A stretch of 64,000 bases of DNA from Zeaxanthinibacter enoshimensis (GTDB lineage Bacteria; Bacteroidota; Bacteroidia; Flavobacteriales; Flavobacteriaceae). The notes under the pieces are model-generated. The model was not told the DNA's origin and searched no databases. It saw only the letters and a program-made list of their open reading frames with translations. The stretch covers positions 772,099 through 836,098 of the forward strand of contig NZ_SNYI01000002.1 in NCBI RefSeq assembly GCF_004362865.1, in the 5' to 3' direction. Numbering within the stretch: position 1 is the first letter of the stretch; each line of letters starts with the position of its first letter. This document shows, piece after piece, positions 24,040 through 33,114 of the stretch. Made by a program: the position numbers and the translations under genes.

Positions 24040-25532
24040 TTAAATAGCCTACTAATCTTTTGTACGAAGTGGCCCATATCCATTAGCCCCCTGTCTGCGG
24101 TCGCCCTGCGTGTCAGGTAAACACCCAAAGGTAACATTATTAATGTAGAAAGCCATGCCCCGAGCATAGGGTGAATGTTTCCTTCCTTCGCATAATTCCC
24201 CGCAAAAACGCCGAGGAAATAATACGCCAGGAAAAGCACGATCGCAATGACCATGGGCAGTCCAAGTCCTCCTTTCCTGATGATGGCCCCCAGGGGTGCT
24301 CCCACGAAGAAAAGGATGATACAGGAGAAAGCAAGGGCGTACTTATTATGCAATGACAGGATGTGCATATTGTAAATTTTGTACCGGCGCTGTAATTCCT
24401 CTTTTTTACCCTGGACAGAATTCAGGATATTGGTTACCGAGTTATTAGCCGAATTGTAGATCTGGATACGCTGCCATTCTGCGTAAAGTTCCGTGATGTC
24501 TTCAGGCACGGGTCCCAGAGAATCCTTAACTACCTTTTCCGGGGTAAATCCTGCAGTAACCAGGCTGTCATTTGCAGCCGAAAAATCATTATTTATACCA
24601 GGGGTAGCTGATTGCAGGGAATCTGGTACTTTTAGGGGGAATGCTCCCATCCGGTTCACGATATTCTTTGAAAAGGCCACAACAATCTCCGTGTTATTTT
24701 CTTTCAGGGAATCAATATCCTTTTTTAACCGGGAGATATTCTTCATCTTATCAGTGCGGACATTCCGCTCCTCTTCCAGGTCCTGGGTATTGTCCGGGAT
24801 CTCGATATTGATGGTATAAGTGTCAAAATTTGATTTGGCAAAAGGGTATTTTCGTCTTTCCTCGCTCGACTTTGGCCTTAATTCTTCGTAATAATGACCA
24901 TCCTTGAGCACCAGTTGGATAATGTCTGACCCCTCGCTGGAAATGAGTTCCCCGGATTTTGCTTTGATCACGGTGTTGTTGATCTGCAATTCGGATTTCT
25001 TGTGAATGATCACATTATCCAGGAAGCGGTCATTTTCACCTGACTTATTGTCGACCTTGATATTCAGCCCTTCAAAATCACTGAAAACTCCTTCTTCTAT
25101 GACGGCTGCGGGTTTCACCGTAGCAATATTCCTGCGCAGGTTGTAGATCTTCTGTTCAGAAGCTGGGATAACATTATTGGCAAAATAGAAGGTCACAAAT
25201 CCCAGGAAAGTAACAAACACTACCAGGGGTAACATGGCCCGTTGCAAAGAGATCCCTGATGCTTTCATGGCGGCAAACTCGTAGTTCTCAGCAAAAGCAC
25301 CGAAGGTGAGGATAGAGGAGAGGAGCACCGTAAGTGGCAATACCTTCTCCGTCAGGTTCGGCATCAGGTAGAACAGGAATTTACCTATAATGATCAGGTC
25401 CAGTCCTTTCCCTGCAAGGTCGTCAATAAAAAGCCAGATCGTCTGGAATATGAAGATGAACATCAATATTACAAACGAACTGAAAAAATTCAGGAGAAAC
25501 CGCCTTAGTATATATTGGTCAAGGATCCGCAA
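24012..25532 (-). CDS. LptF/LptG-family LPS export permease
   Basis: A 506-residue inner-membrane protein with the YjgP/YjgQ architecture: three membrane segments near each end (for example NFFSSFVILMFIFIF and LAFSCIILFFVGAPLGAI) around a large periplasmic domain. That domain is longer than in E. coli and rich in Asp, Glu, Asn and Ser. With LptB it forms the ABC exporter that moves lipopolysaccharide out of the inner membrane. It lies between lolA (3-bp gap) and ribB (overlap) in one transcript. Confidence 0.9.
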   Translation of the reverse strand: MRILDQYILRRFLLNFFSSFVILMFIFIFQTIWLFIDDLAGKGLDLIIIGKFLFYLMPNLTEKVLPLTVLLSSILTFGAFAENYEFAAMKASGISLQRAMLPLVVFVTFLGFVTFYFANNVIPASEQKIYNLRRNIATVKPAAVIEEGVFSDFEGLNIKVDNKSGENDRFLDNVIIHKKSELQINNTVIKAKSGELISSEGSDIIQLVLKDGHYYEELRPKSSEERRKYPFAKSNFDTYTINIEIPDNTQDLEEERNVRTDKMKNISRLKKDIDSLKENNTEIVVAFSKNIVNRMGAFPLKVPDSLQSATPGINNDFSAANDSLVTAGFTPEKVVKDSLGPVPEDITELYAEWQRIQIYNSANNSVTNILNSVQGKKEELQRRYKIYNMHILSLHNKYALAFSCIILFFVGAPLGAIIRKGGLGLPMVIAIVLFLAYYFLGVFAGNYAKEGNIHPMLGAWLSTLIMLPLGVYLTRRATADRGLMDMGHFVQKISRLFKWKKKKKTA

Positions 25533-25535
25533 TGC

Positions 25536-26183
25536 TTAGTTTCTTATGATGTAGTAGCCTTCGTTCTCGTATTTGCTCTCATCAAAAGTAAATAAGGTTT
25601 TGGACAACGGCTGGTCTGTTTTAAAAGAATTAACAGTGATCGTGGTCTTGGTGCCGTTTTTCCCGGTCTCGATCAGCTTATAGATGTGTTTCGTTTCCAC
25701 ATCAACCCCCAAGAGAATAGAAGCGATCTCGGATTGGCTGTCGATAGGGATAAGCTTTACATACTGGATCTTCCTTCCCTGCACGTTCTGAAGTATGTCC
25801 CATTCGTATTTATGACCATCCCTGTAAAAGGTCAGCATATCTGAGGGGGTAATAGTGTTTCCTTCTTCTGATTTATCCTCAATGGTAACCTCTTCATTTT
25901 CCGGAACAATGGTGTATACTTTTTTGCCATCGTACATCTGCTGGGAACCCATATAGTTGAACAAATACTTTTCTCCCTGCAGGGTGACATCTCCCCGGGT
26001 TTCCTGTTTTACGTTGGCTTCGGTATTATTGAGCTCGTATTTAAAATCGACCTTTATGTTGTCGTAGCTCTTCACCTTGTTATATACTTCCTCCAACAGG
26101 GCTTTGGCCTTGTTGGCATCCTGGGCCTGGAGCCCTGTGATTCCGAAGGTTACGAGTAGTAATAAGCAGATAATATTCTTCAT
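25536..26183 (-). CDS. LolA-like outer-membrane lipoprotein carrier
   Basis: A 215-residue periplasmic protein with a cleavable signal ending near LQAQDA. The body shows the LolA/LolB-type beta fold: YDNIKVDFKYEL, the QETRGDVTLQGEKYLF strand pair and PSDMLTFYRDG. LolA carries lipoproteins from the inner to the outer membrane. Placement between ftsK and lptFG (3-bp gaps both sides) is typical of Flavobacteriia. Confidence 0.87.
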   Translation of the reverse strand: MKNIICLLLLVTFGITGLQAQDANKAKALLEEVYNKVKSYDNIKVDFKYELNNTEANVKQETRGDVTLQGEKYLFNYMGSQQMYDGKKVYTIVPENEEVTIEDKSEEGNTITPSDMLTFYRDGHKYEWDILQNVQGRKIQYVKLIPIDSQSEIASILLGVDVETKHIYKLIETGKNGTKTTITVNSFKTDQPLSKTLFTFDESKYENEGYYIIRN

Positions 26184-26186
26184 GAT

Positions 26187-28550
26187 TTATTTTGTTTCAT
26201 TTTCTAATAACTGTTCCAATGCATACAGATCGGTCACCAGTACCTGCCTGGCTTTACTGCCTTCAAACGGCCCTACGATTCCCGCAGCTTCCAGCTGGTC
26301 AATAATCCTGCCGGCCCTGTTATATCCAAGCTTGAGTTTTCGCTGGATCAGGGAAGCAGAACCCTGCTGCGCTGTTACGATAACCTCTGCGGCTTCGCGG
26401 AACATAGCATCCCGGTCTGCGATCTCATAATCAATACTCGTGCCAGAATCTTCTCCTACATATTCTGGCAGGAGATGAGCATCCGGGTATGCCCGCTGTG
26501 ACCCGATGTATTCTGTAATCTTGGCAACCTCGGGCGTATCCACGAAGGCACATTGCAGCCGGGTAACATCGTTCCCCTGTGTAAACAGCATATCACCCCG
26601 CCCGATCAGCTGGTCTGCACCCTGCGCATCGAGGATTGTCCTTGAGTCGATTTTTGAGGTAACACGGAATGCGATCCTCGCCGGGAAGTTAGCTTTGATG
26701 ATCCCGGTGATCACGTTTACGGATGGACGCTGCGTCGCAATGATCAGGTGGATACCAATGGCACGGGCCAACTGTGCCAGCCTGGCGATCGGGGTCTCCA
26801 CTTCCTTACCTGCTGTCATGATCAGGTCTGCAAACTCGTCAATTACAAGGATGATGTAAGGAAGAAACTTATGACCGTCATTCGGGTTCAGTTTCCGCGC
26901 TTTGAATTTTGTATTGTATTCCTTGATATTACGAACCATGGCCAGTTTCAGCAGCTCGTAGCGGTTATCCATCTCTATACAGAGCGAATTCAGGGTGTTG
27001 ATCACCTTGGTATTGTCGGTTATAATAGCCTCTTCCGAATCCGGTAGCTTGGCCAGGAAATGCCGTTCGATCTTATTGTAAAGCGTCAGCTCTACCTTCT
27101 TGGGATCAACCAGGATAAACTTAACCTCTGCAGGGTGCTTTTTGTACAACAGGGAAGTAAGGACGGCGTTAAGTCCGACTGATTTTCCCTGTCCCGTGGC
27201 ACCTGCCATTAACATATGGGGCATTTTGGCAAGGTCTACAACGAAGGTCTCGTTGCTGATGGTCTTTCCAAAAGCGATCGGTAATTGCATCTCTGCCTTC
27301 TGGAATTTACTCGATGCGATCACAGAACGCATAGAGACGGTGGTCGCGTTCTTGTTCGGAACTTCGATACCAATGGTACCTTTCCCGGGGATAGGGGCAA
27401 TGATCCGTATTCCAAGTGCTGCAAGGGATAAGGCAATATCATCCTCAAGGTTTTTGATCTTGGAGATCCGCACTCCTGCTTCGGGTACAATCTCGTATAA
27501 AGTGACCGTCGGACCAATGGTGGCTTTGATCTGGGCGATCCCGATCTTATAATTCTTGAGGGTATCAACGATCCTGTTCTTATTCTCCTCCAGTTCTTCC
27601 TGGTTGATGGTAATACCACCACCGGAACCGTGCTGTTCCAGCAAGTCCAAGGGCGGGAATTTGTAATTTCCAAGTTCGAGTGTAGGGTCAAATTCCCCGA
27701 AATCTTCGACTAACTTATCTGACAGGAGATCTGTTTCTTCTTTTTCTTCGGCCACAGTCTCTACCTCCATCTCCAGGTCATCATCGGCTTCATCTTTTAC
27801 CTCGGTCTGGGTTTCGGGGCTCAGGGGAGGGATGTTCTCTTTATGGGTATACGGATCCAGAACTACCGGGGTCTCTTCCTCTTCAGCAGAGGTGGTTAAA
27901 TCTTCTGATTCGACCGTTGCAGCAGGGCTGCTTTGTTCCTTATTGAATTCGTTCTTCACCGCTGACTTCTTCCTGTTGAAGAATTCTGCGACCCCTTCCG
28001 GGGTGAACTTAAACAGGCGTACCATGATGATAGTGAGTCCGAATAACAGTAACAGGAAAACCCCGATCTTACCGGTGTAATCCTGCAGAAAATCATTCAT
28101 TTCGTAACCGACCAGGCCGCCGAGTAAGGGCATTTCCGAGGCAAAGAACCCCATCGCTATGGAGATCCAGATGACAAAGACCAGTCCCCAGATCCATTTA
28201 CGGAGCAGACCATTCTTGCCAATGCTGAGAAAAAGATGAAGCCCGGTTATACAGAGCAGGTAGGGGAAGATCAATGAGGCTATCCCGAACCCCCGGTACA
28301 TAAAGAAATGACTAACCGCCGCCCCGAACTTGTTCAGCAGGTTCTTGGCCGTGGCATTCCTGTCCCTGAATTCACTCAAAAGACTCTGGTCATCCTGCCA
28401 GGTGAAGTAAAAGGATATAAATGAGAAAAAGAGCGCCAGGCTCAACAGGATCAAGAGACTTCCGAAGATGACCTTGTTCTGTTTCGATAGCCGAAAGGAA
28501 ACACTTTTTTTAGAAGATGTAGGTTTGGACTTTTTTTTCTTCTTAGCCAT
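26187..28550 (-). CDS. ftsK: DNA translocase FtsK/SpoIIIE
   Basis: A 787-residue septal DNA pump. It has a Lys-rich N terminus, four membrane segments (about 28-190) and an acidic linker (about 200-300). The motor has Walker A (GATGQGKS, near 450) and Walker B (ILVIDEFADLI). The C-terminal gamma winged helix (YNRAGRIIDQLEAAGI) reads DNA orientation signals. It clears chromosome ends through the division septum for XerCD recombination. It starts the ftsK-lolA-lptFG-ribB cluster. Confidence 0.95.
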   Translation of the reverse strand: MAKKKKKSKPTSSKKSVSFRLSKQNKVIFGSLLILLSLALFFSFISFYFTWQDDQSLLSEFRDRNATAKNLLNKFGAAVSHFFMYRGFGIASLIFPYLLCITGLHLFLSIGKNGLLRKWIWGLVFVIWISIAMGFFASEMPLLGGLVGYEMNDFLQDYTGKIGVFLLLLFGLTIIMVRLFKFTPEGVAEFFNRKKSAVKNEFNKEQSSPAATVESEDLTTSAEEEETPVVLDPYTHKENIPPLSPETQTEVKDEADDDLEMEVETVAEEKEETDLLSDKLVEDFGEFDPTLELGNYKFPPLDLLEQHGSGGGITINQEELEENKNRIVDTLKNYKIGIAQIKATIGPTVTLYEIVPEAGVRISKIKNLEDDIALSLAALGIRIIAPIPGKGTIGIEVPNKNATTVSMRSVIASSKFQKAEMQLPIAFGKTISNETFVVDLAKMPHMLMAGATGQGKSVGLNAVLTSLLYKKHPAEVKFILVDPKKVELTLYNKIERHFLAKLPDSEEAIITDNTKVINTLNSLCIEMDNRYELLKLAMVRNIKEYNTKFKARKLNPNDGHKFLPYIILVIDEFADLIMTAGKEVETPIARLAQLARAIGIHLIIATQRPSVNVITGIIKANFPARIAFRVTSKIDSRTILDAQGADQLIGRGDMLFTQGNDVTRLQCAFVDTPEVAKITEYIGSQRAYPDAHLLPEYVGEDSGTSIDYEIADRDAMFREAAEVIVTAQQGSASLIQRKLKLGYNRAGRIIDQLEAAGIVGPFEGSKARQVLVTDLYALEQLLENETK

Positions 28551-28613
28551 GAATTTTTAAAATCTGGGGACTAAATTACAAATTTAAGCACGAAGGAGAT
28601 TCCTCACGCGACT

Positions 28614-28979
28614 TTAAAATATTTTCGGTAAATAGATCAGCAGGCCAATCACAGATGCAGCTATGGAAACTATCATTACTGCACCGGCAGATACATCTTT
28701 AATAAATCCGATCCTCGGGTCGTGCTCGGGTTGTATAAAATCGGACAGCTTTTCAACCGCAGTGTTCACCCCTTCAATTCCCATGACCAGGCCAATCGCA
28801 AATACCTGCATGATCCATTCCGTGGTACTAATCTCAAAATAGAAACCCGCAATAGTCATGATCACGACCAGCGCAGCCTGGATCTGTATACTGCCTTCGG
28901 TCCTTACCAGCAGGATCGCTCCTTTCAGCGCAATTCCAACACTGCGGACCCGGTTAATGAAAAAACTCTCTTCAGCCAT
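28614..28979 (-). CDS. dgkA: Diacylglycerol kinase (DgkA family)
   Basis: A 121-residue three-helix membrane protein. The motif MGIEGVNTAVEKLSDFI is the DgkA active-site signature (GxExxNTAxE). I start at 28979 (MAEESFF), as in relatives; the frame runs to 29018 but the extra residues are not family-like. It phosphorylates diacylglycerol or undecaprenol-type lipids. It overlaps the end of tpx by 8 bp, so the two are coupled. Confidence 0.88.
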   Translation of the reverse strand: MAEESFFINRVRSVGIALKGAILLVRTEGSIQIQAALVVIMTIAGFYFEISTTEWIMQVFAIGLVMGIEGVNTAVEKLSDFIQPEHDPRIGFIKDVSAGAVMIVSIAASVIGLLIYLPKIF

Positions 28980-29478
28980 TCTGTAATGCCTCCAGGGCCG
29001 CTTTATAATCAGGTTCATTACTGGTGTCTGCTACCTGTTCGGTATAGATCACCTTTCCTTTCTCATCAATAACCACAACAGAACGTGATAAAAGTCCCCG
29101 GATCGCTGTGTCTGTAAACGTTACTTCATATGCTCTGCCAAAATTACCGTCCCTGAAATCGGAGAGGGGAATTACATTATTTATTCCTTCTGCTCCGCAG
29201 AAACGTCTTTGTGCATGCGGAAGGTCCTTTGAGATGCAAAGCACCACGGTATCTTCCAAAGCTGCAGCCTCTTCATTGAATTTCCTTACGGATGTCGCGC
29301 AGGTACTGGTATCGATGCTTGGGAAAATGTTCATGATGATCTTTTTCCCCTTGAAATCTTCCAGGGTAACATCTGAAAAATCAAGTTTGGTGAGTTGAAA
29401 GTCAGGGGCATTACTTCCTACTTCCGGAAGATTGCCGAGCGTATTCATGGGCTGCCCTTTCCCGGTCACTGTAGCCAT
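28972..29478 (-). CDS. tpx: Thiol peroxidase (2-Cys peroxiredoxin, Tpx)
   Basis: A 168-residue peroxiredoxin. The peroxidatic cysteine is C60 (SIDTSTCATSVRKFN) and the resolving cysteine C94 (RRFCGAEG), the Tpx spacing. It detoxifies organic hydroperoxides with thioredoxin as donor. First gene of the tpx-dgkA pair. Confidence 0.95.
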   Translation of the reverse strand: MATVTGKGQPMNTLGNLPEVGSNAPDFQLTKLDFSDVTLEDFKGKKIIMNIFPSIDTSTCATSVRKFNEEAAALEDTVVLCISKDLPHAQRRFCGAEGINNVIPLSDFRDGNFGRAYEVTFTDTAIRGLLSRSVVVIDEKGKVIYTEQVADTSNEPDYKAALEALQNG

Positions 29479-29586
29479 TTTAACGATCTTAAAGTTAGGT
29501 GGTGAAATTATGAAATATAAAAAAACCTATGGCCATAAAACCTTCATAAATTCCTCAAACGCTAGAGGCCCAAGCCAGAGGGGTAC

Positions 29587-31065
29587 TTAGTCCTTGGTAA
29601 GCATCTTTATCTTTATACCAACGGCTGCAAAGAACAAGGTGGTAAAAGGACTGAGCCAGTTGAATATTGCAAAGGCAAAGTAGTCACCCACGGCCACACC
29701 AAGTACACTGCTGTGATAAGCCCCGCAGGTATTCCACGGAATCAGTACGGAAGTCACCGTTCCGGAATCCTCCAGGGTACGGCTCAGGTTTTCAGGGGCA
29801 AGTCCTTTATCCTCGTAAGCCTGGGCAAACATTTTCCCCGGTACCACAATAGCCAGGTATTGGTCTGATGCCGTTACGTTTAATGCCAGGCAACTTCCTA
29901 CGGTACTGGCAAAAAGACCAAAAGTAGATTTGGCAAGACCTAACAAGGATTGAGTGATGCGGGCAAGGGCGCCGATCCCATCCATGATCCCGCCAAAGAC
30001 CATGGCACAGATGATGAGCCAGATGGTTCCTAACATCCCGTACATACCTTTTGCAGAGAACAGGTCGTTCAGGGCAGGGTTGTCTGTAGGGATAGAGGTG
30101 TTTACCGTGATCGCGTTGATCACCCCTTTATAGCCTGACTCGAATGTAAGTTGCTCAGCACCGGTGATGCCGGCTACGATCCCGGGTTGGAAGATCAGTG
30201 CAAAGACTCCGCCTAACAGGGTTCCTACCAAAAGGGCCATCAGCGGAGGTGCCTTTTTAACGATGAGGAAGATCACCGCGGCTGGCACTAAAAACAACCA
30301 GCCATTGATATCAAATGTACTTTTTATAGAGGTCAGGATACCATCGGTATCGGGGGTTCCGGTGGTGTCCGTGGTAAAACCAATGATGATAAAAACTATA
30401 AGGGTGATGAGGATAGTCGGGGTCGTGGTCATTGCCATATACCGGATATGGTCAAAGAGGTTACCCCCGGCCATGGCCGGAGCCAGGTTGGTTGTATCAC
30501 TAAGCGGGGACATCTTGTCGCCAAAATAGGCACCGGACAATACTGCCCCGGCCGTCATTCCCAGCGAAACGCCAAGGGCTTCACCAATCCCTATAAGGGC
30601 AATACCAACGGTAGCAGAGGTAGTCCAGCTGCTGCCCGTTGCCACCGAAATAACCGCACATATGATCACGCATGCCGCGAGAAAGATAGTCGGATTCAGT
30701 ACTTGTAAACCGTAGTAGATCATAGCGGGAATAATACCGCTGATCAGCCACGTACCTGCCAGTGCGCCAACCATCAGCAGGATGAGAAGGGCTCCGGTAG
30801 TCGATTTAACATTGCGAGCCACCTCTTCCAGCATTTTCTCATAAGACACCTTGTTGAAAGCGCCGACAACAGCAGCTACAGCACCTCCCATCAGGAGTAT
30901 AAACTGGTTGGAGCCGCTGATGGCATCATCACCAAAAACATATACGTTGTAAGCAAGCATCCCTACCAGTGCGAATACCGGGATCAGGGCCTCCCATATG
31001 TTTAATTCTTTATTCTGTTCTACGGAATCGTCAGTATGGGGGGCATTCGCTGGTTCTTTGGCCAT
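29587..31065 (-). CDS. nhaC: Na+/H+ antiporter NhaC family
   Basis: A 492-residue polytopic protein with an Asp/Glu-rich N terminus and about twelve membrane segments. Typical NhaC motifs are GSSWTTSATVGIALIGIGEALG, GAYFGDKMSPLSDTTNLAP and the late VLIPWNTCGAYHSSVLGV. It exchanges Na+ for protons, fitting a marine cell. It lies 73 bp downstream of the PLP gene at 31139, possibly co-transcribed. Confidence 0.92.
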   Translation of the reverse strand: MAKEPANAPHTDDSVEQNKELNIWEALIPVFALVGMLAYNVYVFGDDAISGSNQFILLMGGAVAAVVGAFNKVSYEKMLEEVARNVKSTTGALLILLMVGALAGTWLISGIIPAMIYYGLQVLNPTIFLAACVIICAVISVATGSSWTTSATVGIALIGIGEALGVSLGMTAGAVLSGAYFGDKMSPLSDTTNLAPAMAGGNLFDHIRYMAMTTTPTILITLIVFIIIGFTTDTTGTPDTDGILTSIKSTFDINGWLFLVPAAVIFLIVKKAPPLMALLVGTLLGGVFALIFQPGIVAGITGAEQLTFESGYKGVINAITVNTSIPTDNPALNDLFSAKGMYGMLGTIWLIICAMVFGGIMDGIGALARITQSLLGLAKSTFGLFASTVGSCLALNVTASDQYLAIVVPGKMFAQAYEDKGLAPENLSRTLEDSGTVTSVLIPWNTCGAYHSSVLGVAVGDYFAFAIFNWLSPFTTLFFAAVGIKIKMLTKD

Positions 31066-31138
31066 TTGGTTTTTTCAGTTTGTCCGTAATATTACGATTT
31101 TGATACATGTTCTGCAAACAGGATATCAGGGGATCATA

Positions 31139-32359
31139 TTATCGAACGCTGACGGTCTCTTTCAGGATATTTAAGGCTACCATGCATTCGCGCATCTGCT
31201 GATAGGTGCGTTTAATGTCATTGTCTAACCCAATTGAGAACCGGATAAGTCCTTCGCTCAGTCCCATTTCTTCCTGTTCTTCTTCTGAAATTTCTGAAGA
31301 AGTTGAAGAGCCCGGAGCACTGAACAAGGTTTTATAGAACCCAAGACTAACGGCGAGATAACCCAGGTTTTTCTCCTGCATCATTTCCATAAGGGCATTG
31401 GCTTTATCGAGACTGCCGACATCAAGGGTCATGATTCCTCCAAACCCGAATTCTTCCACGATCATAGATTTCATCAGCTCATGCCCGGGGTGCGAACTTA
31501 ACCCGGGGTAGACTACCCTTAAACCGTCTTTTTCGAAATTCTCAGCCAGGTATTGTGCATTTTCGCTGTGCTTTTTAATACGAACATGCAGGGTTCGCAT
31601 GTTCTTCAGGATAGAAGAGGCCCTGAGGCTGTCCAGGGTACTGCCCAGTAACATCCCCGCCCCGTCATTTACATCCTTGAGGGAGAGACAGAAATCCGTA
31701 GACCCACATACGACCCCGGCCACACAATCACTGCTTCCATTTATGAATTTTGTAAGACTGTGGATCACGATATCCGCTCCCAGGGCAATAGGGTGAATAG
31801 AGAGAGGTGTAAATGTATTGTCTACCACCAGCGGGATGCCATGAGCTTTTGCCAATTTAGCCAGGGCTTTGATATCCGCTACCTCGAGCAGGGGATTGCT
31901 GACCGCTTCACAAAAGATCATCTTGGTCTTAGGAGTAATAGAACGTTCCACTGCTTCTATATCCGTGATGTCTACAAAGGAGGTGTTGATATTGAACCTG
32001 CACAGGAAATTTTTCATGAAGGCGTAGGTGCCCCCGTAAATTGTCCTGCTGCTCACCAACTCATCTCCGGCTCCGCAAAGCTGGAGAATAGTGGCCGTAA
32101 TAGCGCCCATACCACTCCCGGTCACATTGGCGGTCTCTGTACCTTCCAGGGCAGCCATGGCCTCACCCAGGTAGAGATTAGAAGGGGAGGAGTGCCTGCT
32201 GTACAGGTAACAGCCTTCGGTGTTCCCTTCAAAAGTGTCGAACATCGTTTTAGCCGAGAGAAATGTATAGGTAGAGGAATCGGAGATGGAAGGGTTGACT
32301 CCACCGAATTCCCCGAAGTATTGTAAATATTGTAATCTGTCTGCTGCTTTACGGTCCAT
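31139..32359 (-). CDS. Cys/Met metabolism PLP-dependent enzyme (probable methionine gamma-lyase or C-S lyase)
   Basis: A 406-residue fold-type I PLP enzyme. The Schiff-base lysine is in HSLTKFINGSSDCVAG; GSGMGAITATI, SRTIYGGTYAFM and FCEAVSNPLL are family motifs. Cys, His and loop composition differ from the paralogue at 6183, and it has an unusual acidic tail region EISEEEQEEMGLSEG. It is divergent from the Lrp-family gene at 32511, an arrangement seen for amino-acid catabolic lyases under Lrp control. Confidence 0.85.
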   Translation of the reverse strand: MDRKAADRLQYLQYFGEFGGVNPSISDSSTYTFLSAKTMFDTFEGNTEGCYLYSRHSSPSNLYLGEAMAALEGTETANVTGSGMGAITATILQLCGAGDELVSSRTIYGGTYAFMKNFLCRFNINTSFVDITDIEAVERSITPKTKMIFCEAVSNPLLEVADIKALAKLAKAHGIPLVVDNTFTPLSIHPIALGADIVIHSLTKFINGSSDCVAGVVCGSTDFCLSLKDVNDGAGMLLGSTLDSLRASSILKNMRTLHVRIKKHSENAQYLAENFEKDGLRVVYPGLSSHPGHELMKSMIVEEFGFGGIMTLDVGSLDKANALMEMMQEKNLGYLAVSLGFYKTLFSAPGSSTSSEISEEEQEEMGLSEGLIRFSIGLDNDIKRTYQQMRECMVALNILKETVSVR

Positions 32360-32510
32360 AGTATTGTGTATTTAACCATCAAAATTACAAAATATGGTTT
32401 TTATATATTGTTAAAACGAATTATAGCAGTAAAATCATCTATTGATTGGATGAATATTAGAAAATAATTTGGTAATTTACCCTGTAGTTTTTAAAAACCG
32501 AAAAATATTC

Positions 32511-32978
32511 ATGATCACATTAGATGAAACTGATCTTCAGTTACTGGATATGCTCCAGGAGGATGGGAAAAAGACGATCAAAGAGTATGCACTGAAGCTG
32601 GGGCTGTCTGCCACTGCCGTATACGAGAGGATCAAAAGACTGGAAAAACAAGAGGTTATCGCTAAATATGTGGCTTTACTGGATAAGACCAAAGTAGGGC
32701 GGAATTTCGCGGTCTTCTGCCATGTAAGGCTCAGCCAGCATATTAAAGAGAATGTGCTGCAGTTTGAGAAGGAAGTGCTTAAACTGGCCGAGGTCGTGGA
32801 ATGTTACCATATCGGCGGGGATTACGACTATATCCTTAAGATCCATGTCGGGGACATGGAGGCGTACAGGGAATTTATGGTGACCAAACTCACCGCTATT
32901 AAAAACATAGGAAGCACTCAAAGCTCTTTCGTGATCTCCGAGGTGAAATATACCACGGCGGTACCTTTGGTGTCTTAA
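32511..32978 (+). CDS. Lrp/AsnC-family transcription regulator
   Basis: A 155-residue regulator: N-terminal winged helix-turn-helix (about 1-60; KEYALKLGLSATAVYERIKRLE) and a C-terminal RAM ligand domain with GGDYDYILKIHVGDMEAY. I start at ATG 32511 (MITLDETDLQLLDML); the frame extends to a TTG at 32469 that adds a non-family tail. Lrp-type proteins bind amino acids and often control the neighbouring divergent gene, here the PLP lyase at 31139. Confidence 0.9.
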   Translation: MITLDETDLQLLDMLQEDGKKTIKEYALKLGLSATAVYERIKRLEKQEVIAKYVALLDKTKVGRNFAVFCHVRLSQHIKENVLQFEKEVLKLAEVVECYHIGGDYDYILKIHVGDMEAYREFMVTKLTAIKNIGSTQSSFVISEVKYTTAVPLVS

Positions 32979-33025
32979 ACGCTGAACATTCGCTTTAGAC
33001 CAGCGGTATGCCCCTATGGTTTAGC

Positions 33026-33055
33026 TTGCGCAACGTTAAAACATTTGTACTTTTG
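33026..33055 (+). promoter_or_regulatory. Promoter of lpd
   Basis: TTG at 33026-33028 and TACTTTTG at 33048-33055, 19 bp apart, matching the Bacteroidota consensus; the gene starts 59 bp later. Confidence 0.6.
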
Positions 33056-33114
33056 TAATCCGTTGCCACAGAAGGCGCGAACAAGAAACTTCCTTCATTA
33101 ACGAAAAGAATACT